Positions 49,938-58,648 of a stretch of 64,000 bases of DNA are shown one piece after another. Every line of letters begins with the position of its first letter. The stretch's first letter is position 1. The stretch lies in the NCBI GenBank assembly GCA_050949165.1, contig JBMNFF010000001.1, forward strand, positions 186,001 to 250,000, in the 5' to 3' direction. Source of the stretch: DAIOXA01 sp050949165 (lineage in GTDB: Bacteria > Bacillota > Proteinivoracia > UBA4975). Below the pieces are notes generated by a model. That model had not been told where the DNA came from and did not search any database. It was given only the letters and a program-made list of their open reading frames with translations. A program made the position numbers and the translations under genes.

Positions 49938-51406
49938 GACATTTTCCGATTCTGACTGTCGTCCTCTTTTTGGGCTCGTCCTTTTTGCTCCCCCTTCTGG
50001 GCGGCAAAAGGAAGAAATTTGCCGGATGGTTTGCCTTGGCTGTGGCTTTCCTGGCCTTGGCCCTGGCGGCAGGTTCCGCTTGCCATATATTCGAGCAGGG
50101 CCCCTATAGTTATTATCCCGGCGGCCATGGTGCGCCCCTGGGCATCGAGCTGGCCGCCGACTGGATCACAGTGTTCATGCAGCTCACCATAAATTTGGTG
50201 GGCCTGATAATCCTGATCTACGGCCGGGCAAGCCTGGCGGAGGAAATCGGCATAAAGGCTGAGAAATGGTACTATTCGATTTTCTTCCTGCTCATGGCTG
50301 CCCTCAACGGTCTGGCCATGGCCTATGACCTCTTTAACATCTATGTCTTTACCGAAATCGGCACCCTGGCCGCTTGCGCCCTGGTGGCCATAAAGCCGCG
50401 GAAGTTATGCGTCGAGGCGGCGCTGAAGTACCTGATCCTCAGTACCTTAGGTTCCGGGTTGGTTCTTTTGGGCATAGGTTTGCTCTACATGGCTACCGGT
50501 TATTTGAATATCGGCGCCGTCGCCCGGGCGCTGCCCGGCGCCTTTGCCGCCTACCCCTGGAACGTCATCGTAGCCCTTTCCATGTTCATTGTGGGCTTCG
50601 GGATAAAATCAGCCCTCTTTCCCTTGCACCTGTGGTTACCCGACGCCCATTCCTCGGCGCCAACTCCTTCCAGCGCCATCCTTTCAGGCCTCGTCCTCAA
50701 GGCCTATGTCCTGGTACTAGCCAGGATAATCTTTCAGGTCTATGGAGTGGAACTCTTCTCCCGCGTGCCTATACCGGAGGTGGTCTTGCTCCTGGCCACC
50801 CTGGGGACCTTTGCCGGTTCCCTCCTGGCGATTGGACAAAGGGATATAAAGCGGATGCTGGCCTATTCCAGCGTCGCCCAGGTCAGCTATATATTCTTGG
50901 GGCTCGCTCTGGTGACAAAAAACGGCGTCGTCGGAGGCCTGCTCCACGTCTTCAACCATGCCGTAATGAAGGCAATGCTGTTCCTGGCGGCAGGGGCGCT
51001 GATACACAAGACGCAGATCAGGAAGATAGAGGACCTGGCCGGAATCGGCTATCGCATGCCTCTGACCATGGCTGTTTTCAGCATCGGAGCCTTGTCCATG
51101 GTGGGGATTCCCGGATTCAGCGGCTTTATCAGCAAATTTTACCTGGCTCTCGGCGCCCTGGATGCGGGAAAGCCCTTTTATGTAGCAGTGATCTTGCTGA
51201 GTAGTCTCCTCAACGCCGTTTACTATTTTCCCATTGTGGTTCGGGCCTTCTTTGGCCAGGGGCGGCGTAAATTTAACTGGGACGGCCTGTCCCGGGCCAT
51301 GGTCCTGCCCATGGTGGTCCTGGCCGGACTTACCCTTATCTTTGGATTTTTGCCCGGCGGCTTGGTCAGCCTTGCCGAACTGGCTGCCGACGCATTGCTG
51401 AACTGA
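49934..51406 (+). CDS. ND2/4/5-like proton pump subunit 1 (MrpD/MbhH type)
   Basis: 490 residues, about 14 membrane helices, proton_antipo_M domain. Seen: the conserved FPLHLWLPDAHSSAPTPSSA, the Lys-bearing DIKRMLAYSSVAQVSYIFLG, and HVFNHAVMKAMLFLAAGA. One of three consecutive homologues in the module, whereas Mrp and Mbh normally have one or two. Inferred role: moving H+ or Na+ across the membrane. Confidence 0.95.
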   Translation: MRHFPILTVVLFLGSSFLLPLLGGKRKKFAGWFALAVAFLALALAAGSACHIFEQGPYSYYPGGHGAPLGIELAADWITVFMQLTINLVGLIILIYGRASLAEEIGIKAEKWYYSIFFLLMAALNGLAMAYDLFNIYVFTEIGTLAACALVAIKPRKLCVEAALKYLILSTLGSGLVLLGIGLLYMATGYLNIGAVARALPGAFAAYPWNVIVALSMFIVGFGIKSALFPLHLWLPDAHSSAPTPSSAILSGLVLKAYVLVLARIIFQVYGVELFSRVPIPEVVLLLATLGTFAGSLLAIGQRDIKRMLAYSSVAQVSYIFLGLALVTKNGVVGGLLHVFNHAVMKAMLFLAAGALIHKTQIRKIEDLAGIGYRMPLTMAVFSIGALSMVGIPGFSGFISKFYLALGALDAGKPFYVAVILLSSLLNAVYYFPIVVRAFFGQGRRKFNWDGLSRAMVLPMVVLAGLTLIFGFLPGGLVSLAELAADALLN

Positions 51407-51422
51407 TATTGGAGGCGATATC

Positions 51423-52898
51423 ATGAACAATTATTTGCCCCTTTGGGCTACCTTAACGCCTATCCTGGCTACGATTCCCCTGCTTATAATCCAAAGGTTT
51501 TCGGCAAAGCTGAGGGATATCTTTGTCCAGCTGGTGACCGGGGCTACCGTACTTCTGGTGGCGCTGATCTTTCCCCACATTCGCAGCCACGGAACCATCG
51601 CCCTCGCCTTTCCGGGAGTCCTGCCCCCCTTTGGCATCTCCTTTCGGGTGGACATTCTGAGCTTTATCCTGGCCTTGATTGCGGCGGTTGTCTGGTTTTT
51701 GGCCTCGGTCTATGCCAAGGCATATATGGACCATGAGGGAGGCGGAAACAGGTTTTACCCCTTCCTGCTCTTGAGCCTGGGCGGCTGTCTGGGCGTGTTC
51801 CTCACCGGCGACTTCTTCAGCCTCTTTGTGTTTTTTGAGTTGATGTCTTTGGCCTCATATGTCTTGGTAATCCATGAGGAGAGCGAAGCCGCCATGGCTG
51901 CGGGATATAAGTACTTGATCCTCACCCTGATCGGCGGCCTGGCCCTGTTTTTTGGCATCGTCATCGCCTTTGAAGTGGCGGGTACCGTCGATATAGCTTC
52001 GGGCTTCCTCTTTTTCGAGGCCGATCGCCTGGCCTTCATCGCCTTTCTGGCCTTCTTGGTGGGGTTCGGCATGAAAATGGGGATCTTTCCCATGCACGTG
52101 TGGCTGCCCGATGCCCATCCCGTGGCGCCTTCGCCGGCCAGCGCCCTGCTTTCCGGGGTCATGCTCAAGACCGGCGCCTATGGCCTGATTCGGGTAATTT
52201 ACAATGTCTATGGTCCCGAGCTGATCAAGGCCGCCGGTTGGGATACCATCCTGCTGGTTCTGGCGGCGATTACCATTTTTCTGGGTTCGGCGGTGGCCAT
52301 CGCCCAAACCGATATCAAGCGGCGTCTGGCCTATTCCAGCATCGGCCAGATGGGCTATATCCTCTTAGGGCTGGCCTTGCTGACAGAAAACGGCTTGGTG
52401 GGGACCATCTTCCACATTTTCTCCCATGCCCTGATGAAGTCTACCCTGTTCCTGGCCGCCGGCGCCATCATCTACAAGACGGGGAAACGCAAGATCAGCG
52501 ACCTGGGGGGCATTGGCTATCAAATGCCTGTCACCCTCATCTGTTTTACCGTGGCTTCCCTGGCGATGATTGGGATTCCACCTCTCAACGGATTTATCAG
52601 CAAGCTGGTCCTCTCCATGGGCGCCCTGGACGCCGGCAAGCCGGCCTTTGTCTTCCTGCTTATCCTCAGCAGTCTCATGAACGGGATATATTATTTGCCC
52701 ATCATTATCAGTGCTTTCTTCGGCGTGGAAAGGGAAAAGCGCACATGGGGGCGGCCCTTTGCAGAACTGAAACTATCCATGTGGATCCCCATCGCTTTAC
52801 TGGCCCTGGGCTGTCTGGTCTTTGGCCTGCTCCCCATCAATGCACCCCTGGCTTGGTCTGAAAGCGCTGCCAAGCTACTATTGGGTGTGGGAAAATGA
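51423..52898 (+). CDS. ND2/4/5-like proton pump subunit 2 (MrpD/MbhH type)
   Basis: 491 residues, same fold and length as its neighbour. FPMHVWLPDAHPVAPSPASA, DIKRRLAYSSIGQMGYILLG and HIFSHALMKSTLFLAAGA are seen. ATATTGGAGG precedes ATG. It is closer to the upstream copy than to the downstream one in its ends (both end GLLP/FLPGG-type then a short tail). Stop overlaps the next start by four bases. Confidence 0.95.
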   Translation: MNNYLPLWATLTPILATIPLLIIQRFSAKLRDIFVQLVTGATVLLVALIFPHIRSHGTIALAFPGVLPPFGISFRVDILSFILALIAAVVWFLASVYAKAYMDHEGGGNRFYPFLLLSLGGCLGVFLTGDFFSLFVFFELMSLASYVLVIHEESEAAMAAGYKYLILTLIGGLALFFGIVIAFEVAGTVDIASGFLFFEADRLAFIAFLAFLVGFGMKMGIFPMHVWLPDAHPVAPSPASALLSGVMLKTGAYGLIRVIYNVYGPELIKAAGWDTILLVLAAITIFLGSAVAIAQTDIKRRLAYSSIGQMGYILLGLALLTENGLVGTIFHIFSHALMKSTLFLAAGAIIYKTGKRKISDLGGIGYQMPVTLICFTVASLAMIGIPPLNGFISKLVLSMGALDAGKPAFVFLLILSSLMNGIYYLPIIISAFFGVEREKRTWGRPFAELKLSMWIPIALLALGCLVFGLLPINAPLAWSESAAKLLLGVGK

Positions 52899-55252
52899 GT
52901 GCCGGGACGTTGATGCTGGTGGCCGTCGCCCTGCCCCTTTTAGGAGGAATCCTGATCTGGTTGCTGCGGAAAGGTTCCGCCGCCCAGCTCGGCGTGGTCA
53001 ACCTCTTTTTCACTTCTTTGAGCTTCAGCCTAGTGGCCCTGGCCTGGTTTGGCTTTGGCCGTCAGGTCGTGCAGGTACGGTTGCCGGGCTTCTTATACCT
53101 GGGCCTGAACTTTGAACTGACGGCCCTGACAGTGTTTTTTGCCCTGCTCTTTTCCGGCGCCTGGGTTGCCGCCTCCATTTACAGCCTCAAGTATATGGAG
53201 CACGAGGGGGCCCAGTGCCGCTTTTATTCCTTTTTGCTCTTGACCCTGACCGGCTGCCTGGGCGTCGTCCTGGCAGCTGATCTCATCACCTTATTCCTCT
53301 TTTTTGAAATGATGACTTTCTGCTCTTGGGTCCTGGTCATTCACAAAGAGGATGGCGCGGCCATGAGCGCCGGTAACCTCTACCTGTACCTGGGTGTGGT
53401 GGGCGGCCTGGTCCTGCTCATGGGGATTTTTCTCCTCTATAACGCCGTCGGCAGCGCGGCCTTTTCCGCAATCCCCCAGGCCGTGGCCGAAAACACCGGC
53501 TTGATGGTGGCCATGGCTATCTGTTTTATGGTCGGTTTCGGCATCAAGGCGGGGATGGTTCCCCTGCACATTTGGCTGCCCAAGGCCCATCCCGTGGCGC
53601 CAACTCCGGCCAGCGCTCTGCTCTCGGGGATTATGATCAAGACCGGGGCTTTCGGGCTCTTTCGGACCTTCTATGCCATCCTCGCTCCGGCTGCGGCCAA
53701 GGGCGCCATCGGCCATCTCTTTGGCTGGCTGTTCCTGGGGCTGGGGCTTACTACCATGCTGCTGGGGGCCTTTTTGGCCTTGCAGCAGCGCCAGGCCAAG
53801 CGGACCCTGGCTTACAGCAGCGTCAGCCAGATCGGCTATATCATCATGGGGCTGGGGGCGGCGCTCCTGCCCTGGGGCAAAGATTTGTACGGCGTTTCAG
53901 GAATGCTCTTCCATATCCTGAACCATGCCGTGTTCAAGACCACCCTGTTCATGTGTGTTGGGGCGATCTATGTTTACACTCACAGCTTGGAATACGCCGA
54001 TTTGGGAGGGTTGCTGCGCAAGTATCCCGGCGTATCCATTCCCTTTATCATTGCTGCCCTGGGTATCGCCGGCATGCCGGGTTTTAACGGTTATGCCAGC
54101 AAGACCCTTTTACACCACGCTTTAACCGATCTCTATCATTACAATCCTACTTGGGTGCTGTGGCTGGCCGAGAAGTTCTTTGTCCTGGCCAGCGCCCTGA
54201 CCATATGTTATTTTACCAAGTTGTTTGTCAACATCTTTTGGGGAGAGAAGGACTGGAGTCACCTCCCGGACAGAATGGCGCCGACATTGCAAATTCCCCT
54301 GGCAATCGGCGCCCTGTGCATACTGGCCATCGGTCTCTTTCCCCACAGGGTAATCCAGGGGATAATTATTCCCGCCATGGAAGCAGTGGGCTTTGAGGCG
54401 AAAGCCCTGGAATATGCGGGCCATATCAACGTTTGGACTTGGAGCGACCTCTGGGGCATGGTGGTGACGGCCGCGGTGGCCGCAGGCATCCTCTTTCTGG
54501 TAAGGAAATTTAAGTTGGATGCCCTGAAATTTCCAGCCTGGCTCAGCGTCGAGCGGTTGCTGTACACGCCTTTGGCCCGGGGCTTCCTCCTCTTTTGCCT
54601 GGGGCCGGGGGTGTATGTCGACCGATTTGTCAACAAAATCTATCATGGAGCCGGGGGCTTGTCCCTAGACTTCTGCCGGTTTGTCACCAGAATGGACAGG
54701 ACAATCGACGATGCGTACGACAGGGTGGGGGCTTTGCCGGATTTGGTTGCGAAAGCTTCCAGTGCCTTTGATCAGGGAATTGACGGGGCCTATACTGTCT
54801 TGGGAGGCTTTTCCCGCAACGTCTTCCGGGCAGCCGGCAAAGTGGAGCAGGGAATTAACGAGGCCTATGATTTCCTGGGCGGATTTTCCCAGAAGGTCTT
54901 CCGGGCAGCCGGCAAGGTGGAGGAGGGACTGAACACCGCCTACTCTGCCTTGGGCAAGGGTTCCCTCAAGGCCTGTGAAAACCTTGATCATCTGGATCAG
55001 GATTTGGACTCGCTGTACAAGTCCTTAGGCCTTGTCTACACCCGGGCGGCCAGCAAGCTGGATGTGGTGGAGCAGAAGGTTTCGCAATCGTTGCCCCGAT
55101 CCAAGCAGGCCGAAAGGCGCAATTGGATCCAGGATCTGCAGAGATTTCTGGAAAATCCCAACTGGAATATCTCCAACCTCAATGTGGAAGCTATTATTGT
55201 AGCCCTAGCCCTGTTGATTGTGGTAGTGATCTTTGTCTTCTTTGGCCGCTAA
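52895..55252 (+). CDS. ND5-like pump subunit 3 with repeat-bearing C-terminal extension
   Basis: 785 residues. Residues 1 to about 510 form a proton_antipo_M-type domain (VPLHIWLPKAHPVAPTPASA, with Lys in place of the usual Asp of PDAH; QAKRTLAYSSVSQIGYIIMG; HILNHAVFKTTLFMCVGA). After two more hydrophobic segments (about 525-580) come five tandem 25-residue repeats (600-724), of the type VEQGINEAYDFLGGFSQKVF, then a charged linker and a final membrane helix (IIVALALLIVVVIFVFFG, about 767-784). The extension is amphipathic and may form a lateral helix like that of NuoL, anchored at its end. The repeats are nearly identical in DNA at two places, so they arose recently. Last gene of the module. 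Confidence 0.93.
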   Translation: MSAGTLMLVAVALPLLGGILIWLLRKGSAAQLGVVNLFFTSLSFSLVALAWFGFGRQVVQVRLPGFLYLGLNFELTALTVFFALLFSGAWVAASIYSLKYMEHEGAQCRFYSFLLLTLTGCLGVVLAADLITLFLFFEMMTFCSWVLVIHKEDGAAMSAGNLYLYLGVVGGLVLLMGIFLLYNAVGSAAFSAIPQAVAENTGLMVAMAICFMVGFGIKAGMVPLHIWLPKAHPVAPTPASALLSGIMIKTGAFGLFRTFYAILAPAAAKGAIGHLFGWLFLGLGLTTMLLGAFLALQQRQAKRTLAYSSVSQIGYIIMGLGAALLPWGKDLYGVSGMLFHILNHAVFKTTLFMCVGAIYVYTHSLEYADLGGLLRKYPGVSIPFIIAALGIAGMPGFNGYASKTLLHHALTDLYHYNPTWVLWLAEKFFVLASALTICYFTKLFVNIFWGEKDWSHLPDRMAPTLQIPLAIGALCILAIGLFPHRVIQGIIIPAMEAVGFEAKALEYAGHINVWTWSDLWGMVVTAAVAAGILFLVRKFKLDALKFPAWLSVERLLYTPLARGFLLFCLGPGVYVDRFVNKIYHGAGGLSLDFCRFVTRMDRTIDDAYDRVGALPDLVAKASSAFDQGIDGAYTVLGGFSRNVFRAAGKVEQGINEAYDFLGGFSQKVFRAAGKVEEGLNTAYSALGKGSLKACENLDHLDQDLDSLYKSLGLVYTRAASKLDVVEQKVSQSLPRSKQAERRNWIQDLQRFLENPNWNISNLNVEAIIVALALLIVVVIFVFFGR
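54692..55066 (+). repeat. Five tandem 75-bp coding repeats in the third pump gene
   Basis: Period 75 bases (25 codons), residues 600-624, 625-649, 650-674, 675-699, 700-724. Units 2 and 3 share GTCTTCCGGGCAGCCGGCAA exactly. The outer units are diverged. Confidence 0.85.
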
Positions 55253-55320
55253 TGTGAAGAAATTGTAATATCACTGGCATTGAGACTGTGGTAAACTTGT
55301 AAGCAAGCGAGGGAAAGCAG

Positions 55321-56382
55321 ATGGGCAAATGCTGCAGGCTCGGTCTCCTGGTTTCCCTGACCCTGCTCCTCATCCTCCTGGCCGGTTGCTGGGGAGGGAA
55401 AGAGCAGGGGAGGGAGAAGGAATATCAGATGACTTTCTTTGTCATGGATACCTTTGTCACCGTCCAGTTCCATGCCGCCGAAGGCAAGGGCGAGGCGGTT
55501 ATTTCCGATATTCAGGGGGAGATGCGGCGCCTGGAAGGGATTCTCAGCTCCCACTTGCCCCAGAGCGATGTAGCCAGGATTGACCAGGCCGCCGGCCGGG
55601 AGCCGGTAAAGGTAAGTCCTGAGACCCTGGAAGTGCTGGCCACCGCCCTAAAATATGCTCCGTTGACCGATGGCGCCTTTGACATCACCCTGGCTCCGGT
55701 GCTGAGGCTGTACAATTTTGCCCCAGGGCAGGAGCGGCGGCCCACCCCGCAGGAGCTGGAGGAGAGCCTGGTCCTGGTGGACTGGCGGCTGCTGGAAGTG
55801 GACCAGGCGGAGCGCACGGCCTTTTTGCGCAAGCAGGGAATGAAGATCGACCTGGGCGGCGTCGCCAAGGGCTACATTATCGATGCAGCCCTGGAGCTCT
55901 TGGCCAGCCATGATATCAGGCACGGCCTGGTCAATGCCGGCGGCGATATCCGCCTTCTGGGCCCCAAGCTGGACGGATCGGCCTGGCGGGTGGGAATAAA
56001 GGATCCCCGCAATCCCCAGGTCGCCACCTTTGCCATCGTAGAGGCGACCGGGGGGGCAATCGTCACTTCCGGTGATTACGAACGCTTTTTTATGGAAGAC
56101 GGGATCCGTTATCACCACATCATCGATCCCGCCACCGGGCTTCCCGCTTCCGCGGCCAGGAGCGTGACGGTGCTGGCACCCACTGCCGAATTGGCCGACC
56201 TTCTGTCCACAGCTATCTTCGTCCTGGGGCCGGAGCGCGGGCTGGCCTTGGCCGAATCCCTGCCCGATGTGGAGACGATTATCTGGACCCGGGAGGACGA
56301 GGTGCGTTGGTCCTCCGGCCTGAAACGGGTGGACGGGCAGAAGGTGGATTACTATTTTTTACTGGCAAATAATGGCCCATAA
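55321..56382 (+). CDS. apbE: FAD:protein FMN transferase ApbE (lipoprotein)
   Basis: 353 residues. It attaches FMN covalently to Thr of exported and membrane flavoproteins such as RnfG and RnfD. Lipoprotein signal MGKCCRLGLLVSLTLLLILLAGC (first 20: MGKCCRLGLLVSLTLLLILL) places it on the outer face. Family motifs: FVMDTFVTVQFHA, GAFDITLAPVLRLYNF, KIDLGGVAKGYIID, NAGGDIRLLG, and the C-terminal HHIIDPATGLPAS. It lies right after the antiporter genes, which argues that it serves the unusually flavin-rich Rnf of this locus. It begins 68 bases after the pump gene. Confidence 0.96.
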   Translation: MGKCCRLGLLVSLTLLLILLAGCWGGKEQGREKEYQMTFFVMDTFVTVQFHAAEGKGEAVISDIQGEMRRLEGILSSHLPQSDVARIDQAAGREPVKVSPETLEVLATALKYAPLTDGAFDITLAPVLRLYNFAPGQERRPTPQELEESLVLVDWRLLEVDQAERTAFLRKQGMKIDLGGVAKGYIIDAALELLASHDIRHGLVNAGGDIRLLGPKLDGSAWRVGIKDPRNPQVATFAIVEATGGAIVTSGDYERFFMEDGIRYHHIIDPATGLPASAARSVTVLAPTAELADLLSTAIFVLGPERGLALAESLPDVETIIWTREDEVRWSSGLKRVDGQKVDYYFLLANNGP

Positions 56383-56404
56383 GGCCCATAGGGGAGTGCA
56401 GAAT

Positions 56405-56776
56405 TTGAGACGCGGAGATTTGCTGATTATAATCGTCATTGCCGTTCTGGCTTTGGGCGCCTTGGGTCTAATCCTCTTGCGCACTCCCGCTCCCGAAACC
56501 GCTGAGATCGTCATTCAGGTCGATGGAGAAGAGAAGTATTCCTTCCCCCTGTACCAGGAGGGTCGGGATGAAGTCATCGAAGTCCAGGGGGTCAACGGCA
56601 TTACCAAGATTCACCTGGCGGAAGACCAGGTGCGGGTAATAGAATCGGCCTGCCCCGACAAGATTTGCGTCAAAACCGGTTGGTCCAGCAGCCCGGCAAC
56701 GCCCATTGCCTGCCTCCCCAATCGGGTGATCGTCAAAATTGTAGGCGGCGGAGATAGCGATATCGATTTACGGTAA
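56405..56776 (+). CDS. NusG domain II-containing membrane protein
   Basis: About 123 residues. One N-terminal membrane helix (LLIIIVIAVLALGALGLILL), then a small extracytoplasmic NusG-II domain (EIVIQVDGEEKYSFPL, KICVKTGWSSSPATPIACLP with two conserved Cys). TTG 56405 is chosen because GGGGAG lies 8 bases upstream; the ATG at 56372 lies inside apbE. This family is regularly found beside ApbE and Rnf genes in Bacillota; its role is unknown, possibly electron transfer or flavin delivery. Confidence 0.88.
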   Translation: MRRGDLLIIIVIAVLALGALGLILLRTPAPETAEIVIQVDGEEKYSFPLYQEGRDEVIEVQGVNGITKIHLAEDQVRVIESACPDKICVKTGWSSSPATPIACLPNRVIVKIVGGGDSDIDLR

Positions 56777-56789
56777 GGATTGATGCTCT

Positions 56790-57320
56790 TTGAATTTGAC
56801 CAGACATGGCAATACACGTTTCCTGATGGCGACAGCCATGCTGATCGCCATGGCCTCTGTGTTGCACATCATCGAAGGCCTGCTCACAGCTCTGCCCCAT
56901 GGATTCAAGCTTGGGCTGGCCAATGTGGTTACCATAGCCACCATCGCTATCTTCGGGCCCAGAGCGGCTCTGACGGTGGCGGTGGGCCGGACCCTCATCG
57001 GTTCTCTCTACGGCCCGGGCATTATCAGCGTCGGCTTCGCCATGAGTTTTTCCGGGGCCTTGGCCAGCTGGGCGGTCATGTCCGGGCTTTATAAATTTTT
57101 TCAGAAACACCTCAGCCTGGTTGGGATAAGCGTCGTCGGTTCGGTCTTTCACATCCTCGCCCAACTCCTGGTGGCCAGTTTGATTTTGGAAGATATTGCC
57201 GTCTACTCTTTGGCTCCTTTGATGATGGCATTTTCGATTCCTACTGGTATAATGGTAGGGTTAGTAGCGGGATTCTTAATTCGCTCCCTGGCAAAGATCC
57301 CTAATTTTTTCAAGGGGTGA
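56790..57320 (+). CDS. Gx-type transporter / heptaprenyl diphosphate synthase component I-like
   Basis: 176 residues, five or six membrane segments. The pattern is that of the Gx transporter family (PF07456), often annotated as heptaprenyl diphosphate synthase subunit I: PHGFKLGLANVVTIATI, GRTLIGSLYGPGIISVGF and FHILAQLLVASLIL. It is S-component-like, so flavin or another small molecule may be the substrate (inference). TTG start with AAGGA upstream. It usually travels with the NusG-II gene and apbE. Confidence 0.87.
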   Translation: MNLTRHGNTRFLMATAMLIAMASVLHIIEGLLTALPHGFKLGLANVVTIATIAIFGPRAALTVAVGRTLIGSLYGPGIISVGFAMSFSGALASWAVMSGLYKFFQKHLSLVGISVVGSVFHILAQLLVASLILEDIAVYSLAPLMMAFSIPTGIMVGLVAGFLIRSLAKIPNFFKG

Positions 57321-57325
57321 GAGAT

Positions 57326-57880
57326 ATGACCCTGGTGCTGGCTTCCGCTTCGCCGCGCAGGCAGGAGCTATTGCGCATGGTGACCCGGGATTTTGTGGTT
57401 TGCCCGGCAGAGGTCGATGAATCACCGGGACCGTATCAGACTCCGGCAGAATATGCCCTGGGCGCCGCAGTTCTCAAGGCCAAAACGGTGTCCCTGTTGC
57501 GCCCTGAGCTGGTCTTGGGAGCAGATACCGTCGTCTGTCTCGGCGCCCGAATCCTGGGAAAGCCCCGGAATTCTGAGGAAAACCGGCAGATGTTGGCGGC
57601 CCTTACTGGCAAATGGCATACCGTGTTGACGGCGGTGGCTCTGTGCAGAAATGGCCGGGTCCTGGGCACTGATATCGTCGCCACCAAGGTCAGGTTTTCT
57701 CCCCTGGGGGATCGGGAAATAGACGACCTGGTCCGGAGCGGGGACGGTCTTGACAAGGCAGGCGGTTATGGCATCCAGGGCGAGGCCGGGAAATATATTG
57801 CCGGAATCGATGGGTGTTATTATAATGTAGTTGGACTGCCAGTTGCAGCGGTGGCAGCCTTGATTGGCGGCCATATATAA
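57326..57880 (+). CDS. maf: Maf-like nucleoside triphosphate pyrophosphatase
   Basis: About 184 residues. It hydrolyses dTTP/UTP and modified nucleotides and is linked with septum control. Seen: LVLASASPRRQELLRM at the N-terminus, DESPGPYQTPAEYALGAA, GADTVVCLGARILGKPR, and the end DKAGGYGIQGEAGKYIAGIDG. ATG 57326 is preferred, as AAGGGG precedes it by 7 bases; GTG 57317 lies within that site. First of the maf-radC-mre cluster, as in B. subtilis. Confidence 0.95.
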   Translation: MTLVLASASPRRQELLRMVTRDFVVCPAEVDESPGPYQTPAEYALGAAVLKAKTVSLLRPELVLGADTVVCLGARILGKPRNSEENRQMLAALTGKWHTVLTAVALCRNGRVLGTDIVATKVRFSPLGDREIDDLVRSGDGLDKAGGYGIQGEAGKYIAGIDGCYYNVVGLPVAAVAALIGGHI

Positions 57881-57892
57881 AGGGGGTATTTT

Positions 57893-58573
57893 GTGCGGTA
57901 TACCATCAAGGATATACCCGCAGATATGCGTCCCCGGGAGAAGCTGCTCCGATACGGCCCCGGTGTTTTGTCAGATCAGGAGCTATTGGCAATTATTATC
58001 AGGACAGGGTCCAGGGATGCCAATGCAATCCAGTTGGCGGAGTCAGTTTTGTATCAGTTCAGAGATCTGCGGGGGCTCAACAATGCAGGGCTGGAAGAGA
58101 TCTGCGCAGCGGCGGCGGGCATTGGCAATGCCAAGGCCGCCCAGATCAAGGCTGCCCTGGAATTGGGCCGGCGCCTATCCCAGCAGGATTCTGAAGTGGT
58201 GCGGGTCAAGTCGCCTCAGGATGTGGCGGCGTGGGTAATGGAAGATCTTCGTTACCTGCAGCATGAGCAGTTTAAGATCCTCTTACTCAACACCAAGAAT
58301 GTAATCATTGCCTGTGAAGAAGTATCCCGGGGCAGTCTCAATGCCTCCATCGTTCACCCCAGGGAAGTCTTTGCCCGGGCCATCAAGCGCAGCGCGGCGG
58401 CGGTAATCCTGGTGCACAACCATCCCAGCGGTGACCCCACTCCCAGCCAGGAGGACATCAATGTCACCCGACGCCTGGTAGAAGTTGGCAGACTAGTGGG
58501 GATTGATGTGTTGGATCATCTCATCATCGGCGATGGCGTTTTTACCAGCCTCAAAGAAAAAGGCTATGTTTAA
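57893..58573 (+). CDS. radC: RadC family protein (JAB/MPN domain)
   Basis: 226 residues. N-terminal helix-hairpin-helix-like part (MRPREKLLRYGPGVLSDQEL) and a C-terminal JAB metalloprotease-like domain with HNHPSGDPTPSQED, the metal site. Conserved beside maf and mreB in Bacillota (RadC/YsxA); despite the name, no repair role has been established. GTG start after AGGGGG. Confidence 0.95.
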   Translation: MRYTIKDIPADMRPREKLLRYGPGVLSDQELLAIIIRTGSRDANAIQLAESVLYQFRDLRGLNNAGLEEICAAAAGIGNAKAAQIKAALELGRRLSQQDSEVVRVKSPQDVAAWVMEDLRYLQHEQFKILLLNTKNVIIACEEVSRGSLNASIVHPREVFARAIKRSAAAVILVHNHPSGDPTPSQEDINVTRRLVEVGRLVGIDVLDHLIIGDGVFTSLKEKGYV

Positions 58574-58648
58574 GTCCCTCCGGGGCAAAATAGTTATTAC
58601 TAAAGGATACTAAGCGACGCAGTTTGGTCATGAAAGGAGATTTGCACC

